The notes: a model not told the origin generated them from the letters alone. DNA of 64,000 nucleotides from Nocardioides panzhihuensis (GCF_013408335.1 NZ_JACBZR010000001.1:1240001-1304000); one strand, 5' to 3'. Shown: positions 15,575 to 25,382, counted from the stretch's first letter. Numbers and translations: made by a program.

Positions 15575-16552
15575 TCAGGTCTGCGGCACCGGCACGGCGG
15601 ACACGACGGTCTCCAGGATGTCGTTGACCGAGCGGCCGTGCATCGCCGCGGAGGCGCTGGGGAGGAGACGATGGGCGAGGACCGGACCGGTCAGCCTGCG
15701 TACGTCGTCGGGAAGGACGAACTCGCGTCCGTGCAGAGCAGCATGAGCCTTCGCGGCCCGCAGCAGGTGCAGGCTGGCCCGTGGTGAAGCGCCGAGCACC
15801 AGCTCGTTGTTGACGCGGGTCGCCGCCGTCAGAGCCACCGTGTAGCGGCGAACCGCGTCCGCGACGTAGACCTGGTTGACGACCCCGACGAGCTTGCGGA
15901 TCTCGGCGGCGTCGGTCACCGGGTCGAGGTCGTCGAGTGGGTTGGAGGCGCTGTGGTTGGCCAGCATCGCGATCTCGGAGGCGACCGGGGGATATCCCAC
16001 CGAGACCCGTGCCATGAAGCGATCGCGCTGCGCCTCGGGCAGGGCGTACGTCCCCTCCATCTCGATCGGGTTCTGGGTCGCGATCACCATGAACGGCGAC
16101 TCCAGATGGTAGGTCGCGTTGTCGACCGTGACCTGATGCTCCTCCATGCACTCCAGCAGCGCCGACTGAGTCTTGGGGGAGGCGCGGTTGATCTCGTCGC
16201 CGACGACGATGTTGGCGAAGATGCCGCCCGGGCGGAACTCGAACTCCCGGGAGTTCTGGTTGAAGATCGACACCCCGGTGACGTCGCTCGGGAGCAGGTC
16301 GGGAGTGAACTGGATGCGACGCACCGAGCAGTCGATCGAGCGCGCCAGCGCCTTCGCGAGCTGAGTCTTGCCGACCCCGGGCACGTCCTCGATCAGGAGG
16401 TGGCCCTCGGCGAGCAGCACGGTGAGCGTGGAGTCGACGACGTCGGTCTTTCCTTCGATCACCTTCTCGATGCTGTCGCGAATGCGGCCCGCGACCCGCA
16501 CCAATGTCTCGATCTCTGCCTCATGAGATGAGGCCTCAAACGGCGTTGTCAC
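15575..16552 (-). CDS. MoxR family AAA+ ATPase
   Basis: 325 aa from GTG 16552, with GGAAGGA about 7 bp upstream. Walker A is G-V-G-K-T-Q-L-A-K-A, Walker B is I-V-V-G-D-E-I-N-R-A-S, sensor 1 is V-I-A-T-Q-N-P-I-E-M-E-G, and the MoxR-typical L-P-E-A-Q-R-D-R-F follows. Members remodel or activate partner proteins, usually DUF58/VWA proteins encoded next door, as here. First gene of the minus-strand operon, divergent from mraZ. Confidence 0.93.
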   Translation of the reverse strand: MTTPFEASSHEAEIETLVRVAGRIRDSIEKVIEGKTDVVDSTLTVLLAEGHLLIEDVPGVGKTQLAKALARSIDCSVRRIQFTPDLLPSDVTGVSIFNQNSREFEFRPGGIFANIVVGDEINRASPKTQSALLECMEEHQVTVDNATYHLESPFMVIATQNPIEMEGTYALPEAQRDRFMARVSVGYPPVASEIAMLANHSASNPLDDLDPVTDAAEIRKLVGVVNQVYVADAVRRYTVALTAATRVNNELVLGASPRASLHLLRAAKAHAALHGREFVLPDDVRRLTGPVLAHRLLPSASAAMHGRSVNDILETVVSAVPVPQT

Positions 16553-16733
16553 GTCGCGTCCTTCCGACTCACACCTGCTTATGAGGAACACCGTACGGGG
16601 TAGCGCCTACGCCGTCTGCGGCATTCACCCGACTGTGACCTGCGGGCCGCCCTCGCCGGCCGTCCTGGAGCACGTCCGCGAGGAGCGGCAGGTGGCGGGA
16701 AATCACCTGGTGGGGGAGGAAGGTGGTTTGAAA

Positions 16734-16769
16734 GTGGGGAATAGTGGGGTACGGTGGGGCAAAGTGGAG
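16734..16769 (+). promoter_or_regulatory. MraZ operator: four direct repeats at 10-bp period
   Basis: GTGGGG occurs at 16734, 16744 and 16754, with GTGGAG at 16764, each followed by four variable bases. This matches the described MraZ-box design of TGGGN direct repeats spaced one helical turn apart. It lies 38-73 bp before the mraZ start, so autorepression of the dcw cluster is expected. Confidence 0.85.
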
Positions 16770-16806
16770 GAACGATCCACGTTGAGCTGACCGCGGGGGC
16801 GAGCAC

Positions 16807-17232
16807 ATGTTCTTCATGGGCACGTACACGCCGAAGCTCGATGAGAAAGGCAGGGTCTTCCTCCCGGCAAAGTTTCGAGATCGACTGGCGGAGGGGGTTG
16901 TCGTGACGCAAGGTCAGGAGAACTGCCTCGTGGTCTGGCCCGAGGATGTCTTCATGCAGGAGGCGCAGCGGGCCCAGCAGACGCCACTCACCTCTCGGGA
17001 CGCACGTGACTACGCCCGTGTCCTCTTCGCGGGGGCCGAGCAGACGACACCCGACAAGCAAGGCCGGATCGGCATCCCGCCGCTCCTGCGTGACTACGCC
17101 GGGATCGTCAAGGACGTGGTCGTGATCGGTGTGATGGACCGGATCGAGATCTGGGACCCGGCCAAGTGGGCGGAGTACTCCGCGGGTGCACAGGCCAAGT
17201 TCGCAGACCTCGACGAGTCAGCGGACAGATAA
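16807..17232 (+). CDS. mraZ: Transcriptional regulator MraZ
   Basis: 141 aa, with two AbrB/SpoVT-like halves. The first begins G-T-Y-T-P-K-L-D-E-K-G-R-V-F-L-P and the second contains T-P-D-K-Q-G-R-I-G-I-P; both carry the D-x-K-G-R DNA-contact loop. MraZ forms a ring oligomer and represses the dcw operon through the repeats at 16734-16769. First gene of the cluster. A strongly structured RNA region separates it from rsmH. Confidence 0.95.
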   Translation: MFFMGTYTPKLDEKGRVFLPAKFRDRLAEGVVVTQGQENCLVVWPEDVFMQEAQRAQQTPLTSRDARDYARVLFAGAEQTTPDKQGRIGIPPLLRDYAGIVKDVVVIGVMDRIEIWDPAKWAEYSAGAQAKFADLDESADR

Positions 17233-17288
17233 AGGGACAGATCGACAAAGCGACAAGCTGAGCTGATTGAGAAACAAACAAGTCAACA

Positions 17289-17411
17289 GCGGATCCGCAG
17301 GACGAGGTCTCAGTCCCGCTCCACTCATCCGGCCATCCGGGGCACCTTCCCCGGCTCCGGACGGCACTCGATGTGACGGAGCGGGCATGAGACCTGGCTC
17401 TGCGGATCCGC
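17289..17411 (+). ncRNA. Structured RNA element upstream of rsmH (candidate mraW RNA motif)
   Basis: Three nested stems are visible: GCGGATCCGCAG (17289-17300) with CTGCGGATCCGC (17400-17411), AGGTCTCA with TGAGACCT, and CCCGCTCC with GGAGCGGG. An inner hairpin CCGGGG-CACCTT-CCCCGG sits in the loop. Short internal loops separate the stems. A conserved mraW RNA motif is known in Actinobacteria at this position; agreement with its consensus was not computed. Probably cis-acting on rsmH and the downstream division genes. Confidence 0.75.
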
Positions 17412-17473
17412 GGCGTTGTCAGCCCGTGGCTCTGCCAGAGAACCGGGGAGAACACACCAGACGAAGCCGTGCG

Positions 17474-18472
17474 ATGGGGGTCGAGGCGGTGACGAACCAG
17501 AAGCACGTGCCGGTGATGCTCGACCGCATCGTCGACCTGCTCGCGCCGGCGCTCGCCGATGGCGGCGTCCTTGTCGACTGCACGACCGGCCACGGTGGCC
17601 ACACCGAGGCGGTCCTGGAGCGAATCCCCGGATCCCGGGTGATCGGCATCGACCGGGACACCTACGCCCTCGGCATCGCGGGGGAGCGGCTGACCCGGTT
17701 CGGCGACCGGTGGACAGGCGTCCACGCGGTCTACGACGAGATCCTCGACGTGGTCGAGGGGCAGGGCCTGGACGAGGTCCAGGCGGTGCTCTTCGACCTC
17801 GGCGTCTCCTCGATGCAGCTCGACCAGCGCGAGCGCGGCTTCGCCTACGCGGAGGACGCGCCGCTCGACATGCGGATGGACGCCACCCGCGGGCAGACCG
17901 CGGCGGACGTGCTCAACACGTACTCCGCGGCCGACCTGACCAGGATCCTGCGCGACTACGGCGAGGAGAAGTTCGCCAAGAAGATCGCCTACGCCGTCGT
18001 CAACCGCCGCGCGAAGGTGCCGTTCACGACGAGCGGGCCCCTGGTGGAGCTCCTGTACGCGGAGATCCCGGCTCCGGCCCGTCGCACCGGCGGGCATCCG
18101 GCCAAGCGCACCTTCCAGGCGTTGCGGATGGAGGTCAACGACGAGCTCGGGGCGCTGCGTACGGCGCTGCCGGACTCGCTCGAGGCCGTCGGGATCGGTG
18201 GCCGGGTGGTGGTCGAGTCCTACCACTCGCTCGAGGACCGGATCACCAAACGGGCCTTCACCGAGGCGACGAAGCTGGACGTACCTCACGACATGCCGAT
18301 CGTTCCGCCCGAGGCGGAACCGTCGTTCCGCCTGCTCACCCGTGGTGCCGAGCAGGCCAACGAAGCAGAGATCGAGGAGAACCCGCGTGCCGCCTCGGTG
18401 CGACTGCGCGCGGTGGAGCGCACGAAGCGCCGGACCAACCTTCCCAAGTCAACCCCTGGAGCGACCAGATGA
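17474..18472 (+). CDS. rsmH: 16S rRNA (cytosine1402-N4)-methyltransferase
   Basis: 332 aa from ATG 17474; GTG 17489 is an alternative with GGGGG upstream. The signature [10 protein letters not shown] opens the fold. The SAM site is [14 protein letters not shown], and [12 protein letters not shown] and [12 protein letters not shown] follow. It methylates C1402 in the ribosomal P-site. The stop overlaps the ftsL start (ATGA). The long structured leader suggests extra control of everything downstream. Confidence 0.95.
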   Translation: MGVEAVTNQKHVPVMLDRIVDLLAPALADGGVLVDCTTGHGGHTEAVLERIPGSRVIGIDRDTYALGIAGERLTRFGDRWTGVHAVYDEILDVVEGQGLDEVQAVLFDLGVSSMQLDQRERGFAYAEDAPLDMRMDATRGQTAADVLNTYSAADLTRILRDYGEEKFAKKIAYAVVNRRAKVPFTTSGPLVELLYAEIPAPARRTGGHPAKRTFQALRMEVNDELGALRTALPDSLEAVGIGGRVVVESYHSLEDRITKRAFTEATKLDVPHDMPIVPPEAEPSFRLLTRGAEQANEAEIEENPRAASVRLRAVERTKRRTNLPKSTPGATR

Positions 18473-19065
18473 GCATTGCCGCCGCGCCACAGGCGCCCGT
18501 GCGCAGCCCGGACCGGGCACCCGAGACGACCCAGACGCGGCTCACCGCCGTCCCGGCGCCGCTGTCTGCGCCGATGGCGCCGCGGCTGCCGTTTGTCGTG
18601 CTCGTCTCGATGCTGCTCATCGGTGGCGTCGTGGGTCTGCTCGTCTTCAACACCTCCATGCAGCAGTCGGCCTTCCAGGAGCAGCGCCTCCAGGAGCAGG
18701 CGACCACCCTGGCCGCCCGGGAGCAGGCGCTCGACGGTGAGCTGAAGAAGATGGAGGACCCGCACAAGATCGCCGCCGAGGCGAAGAAGCTCGGCATGGT
18801 CGTCCCGCAGAATGCGGCCATGCTGCAGGTCCCCGATGCGAAGGTCGTGGGCGAGGCGGCCCCGGCCGACCGCTCCGCGACGCCCCCGCTGCACCCGAAG
18901 GTGGCCAAGCCCTACAGCGTGCTGGTCGCCGAGAGGAAGGCGGCCGAGGCGGCCGCCGCGAAGGAGCGGGCGGCCGAGGAGGCCAAGAAGAAGCGCGCTC
19001 AGGAGACGACGTCGCAGCAGCAGACCGAGGAGCAGCAGCGTACGGAGACGGGCGAGGCGCGCTGA
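18469..19065 (+). CDS. ftsL: FtsL-like division protein
   Basis: 198 aa. A cytoplasmic N-terminus of about 42 residues, one transmembrane helix (about 43-63, [11 protein letters not shown]) and a short periplasmic coiled coil ([12 protein letters not shown]). An unusually long, Ala/Lys/Glu-rich low-complexity tail from about 155 follows. The position between rsmH and ftsI is the standard ftsL locus, and L-A-A-R-E-Q-A-L-D plus [14 protein letters not shown] resemble septum-formation-initiator proteins. It bridges FtsQ/FtsB-type partners with FtsI and FtsW. Confidence 0.85.
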   Translation: MSIAAAPQAPVRSPDRAPETTQTRLTAVPAPLSAPMAPRLPFVVLVSMLLIGGVVGLLVFNTSMQQSAFQEQRLQEQATTLAAREQALDGELKKMEDPHKIAAEAKKLGMVVPQNAAMLQVPDAKVVGEAAPADRSATPPLHPKVAKPYSVLVAERKAAEAAAAKERAAEEAKKKRAQETTSQQQTEEQQRTETGEAR

Positions 19066-19166
19066 AGGCGAGTCGCTGGGTGGTCCCACGGATCACTTGG
19101 GACACACTGACAACATCAGTCACGGATGCGGTCGAAGTCTGTATCGATCGGTAGGGGAGGAGAGCG

Positions 19167-20990
19167 ATGGCCCAGCGACAGGTGAAGCGGAAGGTCCGCC
19201 GACCCGCGCGACGCCCCGCCCCACGCTCCACACCGAAGGCGACGCAGCGACGCGGACCGGTGCACATCCGGCTTCGTGTCGGCTTCATCCTGGTGGCTAT
19301 GGTGCTCTCGGTCTTCGGTGGCCGGCTGGTGCAGCTGCAGGGCATCGACCCGCACTCGTACGCCGCGATGGCGGCCGCGGAGAACGTGGTCGATGTCGTG
19401 CTGCCGGCCGAGCGGGGCGAGATCCTCGACCGTGACGGCGAGGCGCTGGCCGACTCCGCCGACGGGGCGATGGTGCTGGCCGACCCGAAGCAGACGAAGA
19501 AGGACGCTCCGGCGATCGCCGCTTTCCTGGCCAAGGAGCTCGGGGTCGACTACGCGACGGCGCTCAGCAAGCTGCGCAAGGACGGGAGCCGGTTCCAGTA
19601 CATCAAGCGCCAGGTGCCCGCGACCCAGGCGACCGCCGCGGTCGAGAAGGCAGCCAAAGAGGGCTACCAGGGACTGTGGACGAGCCGCGACCCGCTGCGC
19701 AACTACCCCAACGGCGACGTCGCGGCCAACCTGGTCGGCTTCCTCGGCAACGACGGTCCGCTGGCCGGCCTCGAGGCCGCCTTCGACAACCACCTGGCCG
19801 GCAAGGACGGCCACGCCGAGTACGACGCGACCAGCCCGGTCAGCGGCACCCGGATGCCGCTGGGCACCAATAACCGGGTCGCTCCGGTCGACGGCGACGA
19901 CCTGAAGCTCACCATCGACCGCGACCTGCAATACTACGTGCAGCAGACCCTGATGGACGCCGTGCAGAAGTCTCGCGCCGAGTCGGGGATGGCGGTGGTC
20001 ATCGACACCCAGACCGGCGAGATCCTCAGCCTGGCCGACTACCCGACCTTCGATGCCCGCGATCCGGCGGCCTCGCCGAAGACGCTGCGCGGGAGCAACG
20101 CGCTCTCCAACGTCTATGAGCCGGGCTCGGTGCAGAAGGCGCTGACCGTCGCCGGCCTGCTGGACCAGGGCCTCGTCTCGCCCTCGACCCGGATCAAGGT
20201 GCCGGAGTCCTACATGTCCGGGGGGCGCCCGATCCGAGACTGGTATCCGCACGGCGTCGAGAAGCTCACCCTCGCCGGCGTGATCGCGAAGTCCTCCAAC
20301 ATCGGCACCGTGATGGCCGCGGACAAGTACGCCGAGGGCCAGCTGCGCGAGTATCTGTCCGCGTTCGGCCTGGGGCGGCGCACCGGCCTGGGCCTCGACA
20401 CGGAGTCGGCGGGCCTGCTGGCGTCACCGGAGGCGTGGAACGCTGCCGACGAGGACCGTATCGACTTCGGTCAGTCGGTCTCGGTCAACGCCGTGCAGAT
20501 GACCGCCGCGCTCAACGCGATCGCCAACGGCGGCGTGCGCATCGACCCCAGCCTCATCGCCGGGAGCGCCACCAACAACTCCGGCGTCGAGGTCGGCACC
20601 GACACCGCCGAGCGCACCCGGGTGGTCTCCCAGGAGGCCGCCTCCCAGACCGCGGAGATGATGGAGCGGGTCATCAACGACCCCGTCAACGGCACCGCCA
20701 AGCAGGCCGCCGTCCCCGGCTACCGCGTCTCCGGCAAGACCGGCACCGCCCAGCGGGTCAACTCCGAGTGCAAGTGCTACGACGGCACCAACACCGTCTC
20801 CTTCGGCGGCTTCGCCCCCACCGACGACCCGCGGTTCACGGTCTACGTGGCGATCCACAACCCCGGCAACGGCGGTGGCGGCGGCTCGGTCGCCGGCCCG
20901 GTCTTCTCCCAGATCATGTCCTTCGCCCTGCGCCGATACGGCGTCGCGCCGACCGGCACCGAGCCGTCGAAGATGCCGACCGGTTGGTAA
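19167..20990 (+). CDS. ftsI: Peptidoglycan transpeptidase FtsI (class B PBP)
   Basis: 607 aa. A basic cytoplasmic tail of about 35 residues, one transmembrane helix (37-57) and a PBP dimerisation domain beginning G-E-I-L-D-R-D-G-E-A-L-A. The transpeptidase domain has the active-site tetrad S-V-Q-K in Y-E-P-G-S-V-Q-K, S-S-N in A-K-S-S-N-I-G, and K-T-G in V-S-G-K-T-G-T-A-Q. It cross-links septal peptidoglycan with FtsW. It lies 101 bp after ftsL, so an extra promoter is possible in that gap. Confidence 0.94.
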   Translation: MAQRQVKRKVRRPARRPAPRSTPKATQRRGPVHIRLRVGFILVAMVLSVFGGRLVQLQGIDPHSYAAMAAAENVVDVVLPAERGEILDRDGEALADSADGAMVLADPKQTKKDAPAIAAFLAKELGVDYATALSKLRKDGSRFQYIKRQVPATQATAAVEKAAKEGYQGLWTSRDPLRNYPNGDVAANLVGFLGNDGPLAGLEAAFDNHLAGKDGHAEYDATSPVSGTRMPLGTNNRVAPVDGDDLKLTIDRDLQYYVQQTLMDAVQKSRAESGMAVVIDTQTGEILSLADYPTFDARDPAASPKTLRGSNALSNVYEPGSVQKALTVAGLLDQGLVSPSTRIKVPESYMSGGRPIRDWYPHGVEKLTLAGVIAKSSNIGTVMAADKYAEGQLREYLSAFGLGRRTGLGLDTESAGLLASPEAWNAADEDRIDFGQSVSVNAVQMTAALNAIANGGVRIDPSLIAGSATNNSGVEVGTDTAERTRVVSQEAASQTAEMMERVINDPVNGTAKQAAVPGYRVSGKTGTAQRVNSECKCYDGTNTVSFGGFAPTDDPRFTVYVAIHNPGNGGGGGSVAGPVFSQIMSFALRRYGVAPTGTEPSKMPTGW

Positions 20991-21027
20991 GTATGTCGGG
21001 ACCCGCCGGGCGGATAGCCTTCGCCTG

Positions 21028-22578
21028 GTGAGCAGTGCGTACGAGACGGCGGACCCCAAGAGCCCGACCCGCCCACGAGTGACCGAGCCGGTGACCCTGG
21101 CCGATCTGGCCGGCGAGCTCGGCCTGGACGTGCGCGGCGAGGCCCGTGTCACCGGGGTCACGCTGAGCTCCCAACGGGTGTTGCCGGGTGACCTCTACGC
21201 CGCCCTCCCCGGCAGCCGGGCGCACGGCGCCGGCTACGCCGCCGCGGCGGTCGAGGCCGGTGCGGTGGCGGTGCTCACCGACGCCGCGGGCGCCGCGCTC
21301 CTGGCGGCCCAGGGCCTCGGGGAGGTGCCCACGCTGCTCGTGGAACAGCCCCGCAAGGTGCTCGGTGCGCTCTCGGCGCACATCTACGGCAGACCGTCGG
21401 GCAAGCTGCGACTGATCGGCGTGACCGGCACCCAGGGCAAGACGACGACCACTCGCCTGGCCGAGAGCGCGCTGCTCGACGCGGGTCACCGTGCCGGCGT
21501 CATCGGCACGGTCGGCACCCGGATCGGCGGTCACGACGTGAAGACCCCGCTGACCACGCCGGAGGCGCCCGACCTGCACGGTCTGTTCGGCCGGATGGTG
21601 GAGGAGGGGATCGAGGCGTGTGCGATGGAGGTCTCCTCCCACGCCCTGGTGATGGGACGCGTCGACGGGGTCGTCTTCGACGTCGCCGTCTTCCTCAACC
21701 TCGGCCGCGACCACCTCGACTTCCACGAGACGGTCGAGGACTACTACGCGGCGAAGGCCGACCTGTTCACCCCCGAGCGGGCGAGGCTGGGCATCGTCAA
21801 CATCGACGACGAGCACGGCCGCCGCCTCACGGCCGAGTCGACCATCCCGATCCTCACCTACGCCCTGCACGACGACACCGCCGACTGGCGTGCCACCGAC
21901 GTCGAGCTGCGCCCCGACGGCTCCAGCTTCACCGTCCTCGGCCCCGACGGCCTCTCGTTCCCGGCCTCCAGCCCGCTCGCCGGTGACTACAACGTCAGCA
22001 ACACCCTCGCTGCCCTGGCCAGCATCCACCACGCCTACGCGAGCGAGAACGTCGTACGCAGCGTCGCCACCGTCCTCGCCAAGGGCTCCGGCGTCCCGGG
22101 CCGCCTCGAACGGGTCGACGAGGGCCAGCCGTTCACCGTCGTGGTCGACTACGCGCACAAGCCCGACGCCGTCGAGGCGGCGCTCGGCACGCTCCGGCCA
22201 CTGACCCGCTCCCGGCTGATCGTCGTGATCGGGGCCGGAGGTGACCGCGACACCGGCAAGCGGCCGATCATGGGGGAGATCAGCGCGCGCCTGGCCGACC
22301 ACGTCATCGTCACCGACGACAACCCCCGCACCGAGGATCCGGCGAGCATCCGGCGACAGGTCCTGGCGGGCGCGACCGGTGGGACCGCGAGCGTCGAGGA
22401 GATCGGCGACAGGCGCGCCGCCATCGGCCGTGCGATCAGCCTCGCCGAGCCCGGCGATATCGTCGTCGTCGCAGGTAAGGGGCATGAGACGGGTCAGGAG
22501 ATCAACGGTGTCACCCACCCGTTCGACGACCGCGAGGTCGTCCGAGATGCGTTGGCCGCACACCGACCGATGCGCTGA
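21028..22578 (+). CDS. murE: UDP-MurNAc-L-Ala-D-Glu:diaminopimelate ligase
   Basis: 516 aa from GTG 21028. The Mur ligase N-terminal domain is followed by the ATP site G-V-T-G-T-Q-G-K-T-T-T-T, the central E-V-S-S-H-A-L and a C-terminal domain. The latter's D-D-N-P-R-T-E-D-P holds the D-N-P-R motif that recognises diaminopimelate rather than lysine, fitting a DAP-type wall (LL-DAP in Nocardioidaceae). It adds the third residue of the stem peptide. murF, which normally follows, is absent here. Confidence 0.95.
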   Translation: MSSAYETADPKSPTRPRVTEPVTLADLAGELGLDVRGEARVTGVTLSSQRVLPGDLYAALPGSRAHGAGYAAAAVEAGAVAVLTDAAGAALLAAQGLGEVPTLLVEQPRKVLGALSAHIYGRPSGKLRLIGVTGTQGKTTTTRLAESALLDAGHRAGVIGTVGTRIGGHDVKTPLTTPEAPDLHGLFGRMVEEGIEACAMEVSSHALVMGRVDGVVFDVAVFLNLGRDHLDFHETVEDYYAAKADLFTPERARLGIVNIDDEHGRRLTAESTIPILTYALHDDTADWRATDVELRPDGSSFTVLGPDGLSFPASSPLAGDYNVSNTLAALASIHHAYASENVVRSVATVLAKGSGVPGRLERVDEGQPFTVVVDYAHKPDAVEAALGTLRPLTRSRLIVVIGAGGDRDTGKRPIMGEISARLADHVIVTDDNPRTEDPASIRRQVLAGATGGTASVEEIGDRRAAIGRAISLAEPGDIVVVAGKGHETGQEINGVTHPFDDREVVRDALAAHRPMR

Positions 22579-22620
22579 TACGGCGGGGTGCCGCAGAGCT
22601 GGCGAACCCGTAGGGAAGAA

Positions 22621-22664
22621 TGCCCGGGGCCGGTGTCTTCGCTATGCACACCGGCCCGGGGGCA
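22621..22664 (+). terminator. Strong hairpin in the murE-mraY gap
   Basis: TGCCC and GGGCCGGTGT on the left pair with ACACCGGCCC and GGGCA on the right across an 11-base loop, with one small internal loop. There is no U-run. It lies where murF is normally found, between murE (ends 22578) and mraY (starts 22704). It could be an attenuator or a processing site. Confidence 0.6.
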
Positions 22665-22703
22665 AGGACCGGAACGGCATGGCAAGGAAGGCACCCGGCT
22701 GAC

Positions 22704-23822
22704 ATGAGAGCGATCCTGCTGAGCGGAGCGATTGCGCTTCTGTTCTCGCTGCTCGGCACCCGATTTGCGATCGTACAGTTCACGAAGTTGGGCTACGGCC
22801 AGGAGATCCGCGAGGACGGGCCGACGACGCACCGCACCAAGCGCGGCACCCCGACCATGGGTGGCGTGGCGATCGTGATCTCGGTCGTCGTGGGCTACTT
22901 CGCGGCCAAGCTCCTGACCGGCGACGCACCGAGCGCGACGGCGTACCTGCTGTTGTTCCTCCTCGTGGGCATGGCCGCGGTCGGCTTCGTCGACGACTTC
23001 ATCAAGGTCTTCATGCAGCGCAACCTCGGTCTGCGCGCCTGGTCTAAGATGGTCGGTCAGACGCTGGTCGCGGTGGGCTTCGGTGCGGTGGCGATCCATC
23101 CCGGACTGGCCAACGCAGACGGGATCACGCCGGCAGCCGACCAGCTCTCCTTCATCCGCGACTTCGGCCCGCACTTCCTCGGCGGTGACGGGATCTTCTA
23201 CTGGCTCGGTGGCGCGCTGCTGCTGGTCATCTTCTGGATCATGGTCACCGGAACGTCGAACGCCACCAACCTCACCGATGGCCTCGACGGGCTGCTGGCA
23301 GCCTCCTCGGCGATCGTCTTCGCCGCCTACACGATCATCTCGATCTGGCAGAACAACCAGCGCTGCGGCCGTCCGAGCGTGGAGATCGGCACCTGCTACG
23401 AGGTGCGCGACCCGCTCGACATGGCGATCCTCGGCGCCGCGATCAGCGGCGCTTGCATCGGCTTCCTGTGGTGGAACGCCAGCCCCGCGAGGATCTTCAT
23501 GGGCGACACCGGCTCGCTCGCGCTCGGCTCCGTGCTGGCCGGGTTCGCGATCCTGTCGCACACCGAGTTCCTGCTGATCATCCTCGGCGGACTCTTCGTC
23601 ACCGAGACGCTCTCGGTGATCCTGCAGACCGGCTGGTTCAAGCTCACCCGCAAGCTGACCGGCACCCCGAAGCGGATCTTCCGGATGACGCCGATCCACC
23701 ACCACTTCGAGATGCTCGGCTGGGAGCAGGTCACCGTGGTGATCCGGTTCTGGATCATCACCGGTCTCTGCGTCGCGGCCGGGCTGGGAATCTTCTACGC
23801 CGAATGGGTGGCGACGATCTGA
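22704..23822 (+). CDS. mraY: Phospho-N-acetylmuramoyl-pentapeptide transferase
   Basis: 372 aa, about ten transmembrane helices. Family motifs are P-T-M-G-G, the Mg-binding D-D-F region V-G-F-V-D-D-F-I-K-V, the N-L-T-D-G-L-D-G-L segment with the catalytic Asp, and the H-H-H loop M-T-P-I-H-H-H-F-E. It makes lipid I from UDP-MurNAc-pentapeptide and undecaprenyl phosphate in the cytoplasmic membrane. The TGA stop shares one base with the murD ATG (TGATG). Confidence 0.96.
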   Translation: MRAILLSGAIALLFSLLGTRFAIVQFTKLGYGQEIREDGPTTHRTKRGTPTMGGVAIVISVVVGYFAAKLLTGDAPSATAYLLLFLLVGMAAVGFVDDFIKVFMQRNLGLRAWSKMVGQTLVAVGFGAVAIHPGLANADGITPAADQLSFIRDFGPHFLGGDGIFYWLGGALLLVIFWIMVTGTSNATNLTDGLDGLLAASSAIVFAAYTIISIWQNNQRCGRPSVEIGTCYEVRDPLDMAILGAAISGACIGFLWWNASPARIFMGDTGSLALGSVLAGFAILSHTEFLLIILGGLFVTETLSVILQTGWFKLTRKLTGTPKRIFRMTPIHHHFEMLGWEQVTVVIRFWIITGLCVAAGLGIFYAEWVATI

Positions 23823-25279
23823 TGACCGAGCCTGACGACAAGCGCCTCGACGAGCTCGGCCGCAACGACTCCTGGGAGGGCGTCAAGGCGGTCGTGGCTG
23901 GCTTCGGCGTCTCCGGCTTCGCCGCCGCCGACAACCTGACGCACCTCGGTGCGAGCGTGATCGCGCTGGACGAGTCCCCGGGCGACGAGGAGCGCCAGGA
24001 GAAGGCCAAGCTCCTCGGCATCCTGGGCGCCGACGTACGCCTCGGCGGGGGCGCCACCCACGTGCTGCCCGACGACGTCGACGTCGTGGTCACCTCTCCC
24101 GGCTGGCGGCCCACCGCGCCGCTGCTCGCGCAGGCGCGCGAGCGCGGGATCCCGATCTGGGGCGAGGTCGAGCTCGCCTGGCGGCTGCGCGACCCCGACA
24201 ACGCCGCCGCGTGGCTGGCGGTCACCGGCACCAACGGCAAGACGACGACCGTGCAGATGCTCGACAACATCCTGCGGACGGCCGGGCTGCGGTCGGTCGC
24301 CGTCGGCAACGTCGGCCTGCCGATCGTCGAGGCCGTGATGGACCCCGAGCCCTACGACGTCTTCGCCGTCGAGCTCTCCTCCTTCCAGCTCCACTACACC
24401 TCCTCGATGGCCGCCGAGGCCGCCGTCGTGCTCAACATCGCCGAGGACCACCTCGACTGGTACCCCTCGATGAAGGAGTACGCCGCCGACAAGGGCCGCG
24501 TCTACGAGGGCGTCGAGCTGGCCTGCGTCTACAACGTCGCCGACGAGGCCACGATGCACCTGGTCGAGGAGGCCGACGTCGCCGAGGGCGCCCGTGCCAT
24601 CGGCTTCACCCTCGGCACCCCGGCCGTCGGCCAGGTGGGGATCGTCGAGGACATCCTGGTGGACCGGGCCTTCATCGAGGAGCGCCAGACCTCCGCCGCG
24701 GAGCTGTGCCAGATCTCCGACCTCGCCTCGGCCGCGCCCCACTACGTCCAGAACGCCCTGGCCGCCGCCGCGCTCGCGCGGGCGCACGGGGTCTCCCAGG
24801 CCGCGGTACGCGACGGGCTGAAGTCGTTCCGCCCCGACGGCCACCGCATCGAGGTCGTCGCCGAGGCCGGCGGCGTCACCTGGGTCGACGACTCCAAGGC
24901 GACCAACCCGCACGCCGCCCAGGCCTCCCTGCAGGCCTACGACCCGGTGGTCTGGATCGCCGGTGGCCTGGCCAAGGGTGCCCGTTTCGAGGATCTGGTC
25001 GCCTCTGTCCACGACCGGCTGCGGGCCGTCGTCCTGATCGGTCAGGACCGCGACGTCATCGCCGCCGCCCTCGCCGCTCACGCACCCCAGGTCGAGATCG
25101 CCGACATCGTGACCGCCGACGGCCCAGCGGCCATCGCCGAGGCCGTCGAGATCGCCGCCGCCCTCGCGAAGCCGGGCGACACCGTGCTCCTCGCTCCCGG
25201 CTGTGCCAGCCAGGACCAGTTCCGCGACTACAAGGTCCGCGGCGACGCCTTCGCCGAGGCCGTACGCCGCCAGCTCTGA
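23822..25279 (+). CDS. murD: UDP-MurNAc-L-alanine:D-glutamate ligase
   Basis: 485 aa. N-terminal Rossmann-like domain with A-G-F-G-V-S-G-F-A-A-A. ATP-binding G-T-N-G-K-T-T-T at about 139-146. The central domain has E-L-S-S-F-Q-L and N-I-A-E-D-H-L-D-W, and the C-terminal domain has D-D-S-K-A-T-N-P-H-A. It adds D-Glu to UDP-MurNAc-L-Ala in the cytoplasm. The start at 23822 overlaps the mraY stop by one base, implying reinitiation. Confidence 0.95.
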   Translation: MTEPDDKRLDELGRNDSWEGVKAVVAGFGVSGFAAADNLTHLGASVIALDESPGDEERQEKAKLLGILGADVRLGGGATHVLPDDVDVVVTSPGWRPTAPLLAQARERGIPIWGEVELAWRLRDPDNAAAWLAVTGTNGKTTTVQMLDNILRTAGLRSVAVGNVGLPIVEAVMDPEPYDVFAVELSSFQLHYTSSMAAEAAVVLNIAEDHLDWYPSMKEYAADKGRVYEGVELACVYNVADEATMHLVEEADVAEGARAIGFTLGTPAVGQVGIVEDILVDRAFIEERQTSAAELCQISDLASAAPHYVQNALAAAALARAHGVSQAAVRDGLKSFRPDGHRIEVVAEAGGVTWVDDSKATNPHAAQASLQAYDPVVWIAGGLAKGARFEDLVASVHDRLRAVVLIGQDRDVIAAALAAHAPQVEIADIVTADGPAAIAEAVEIAAALAKPGDTVLLAPGCASQDQFRDYKVRGDAFAEAVRRQL

Positions 25280-25382
25280 CCTGCTGGTCGGGCGGCGACA
25301 CGCGCGCGAGATCCGCCGGGAAGGCGAAGACGGCCGCGAGAATGTAATCGACGTACGTCGCACCGCAACTGGGAGGTAGGCC

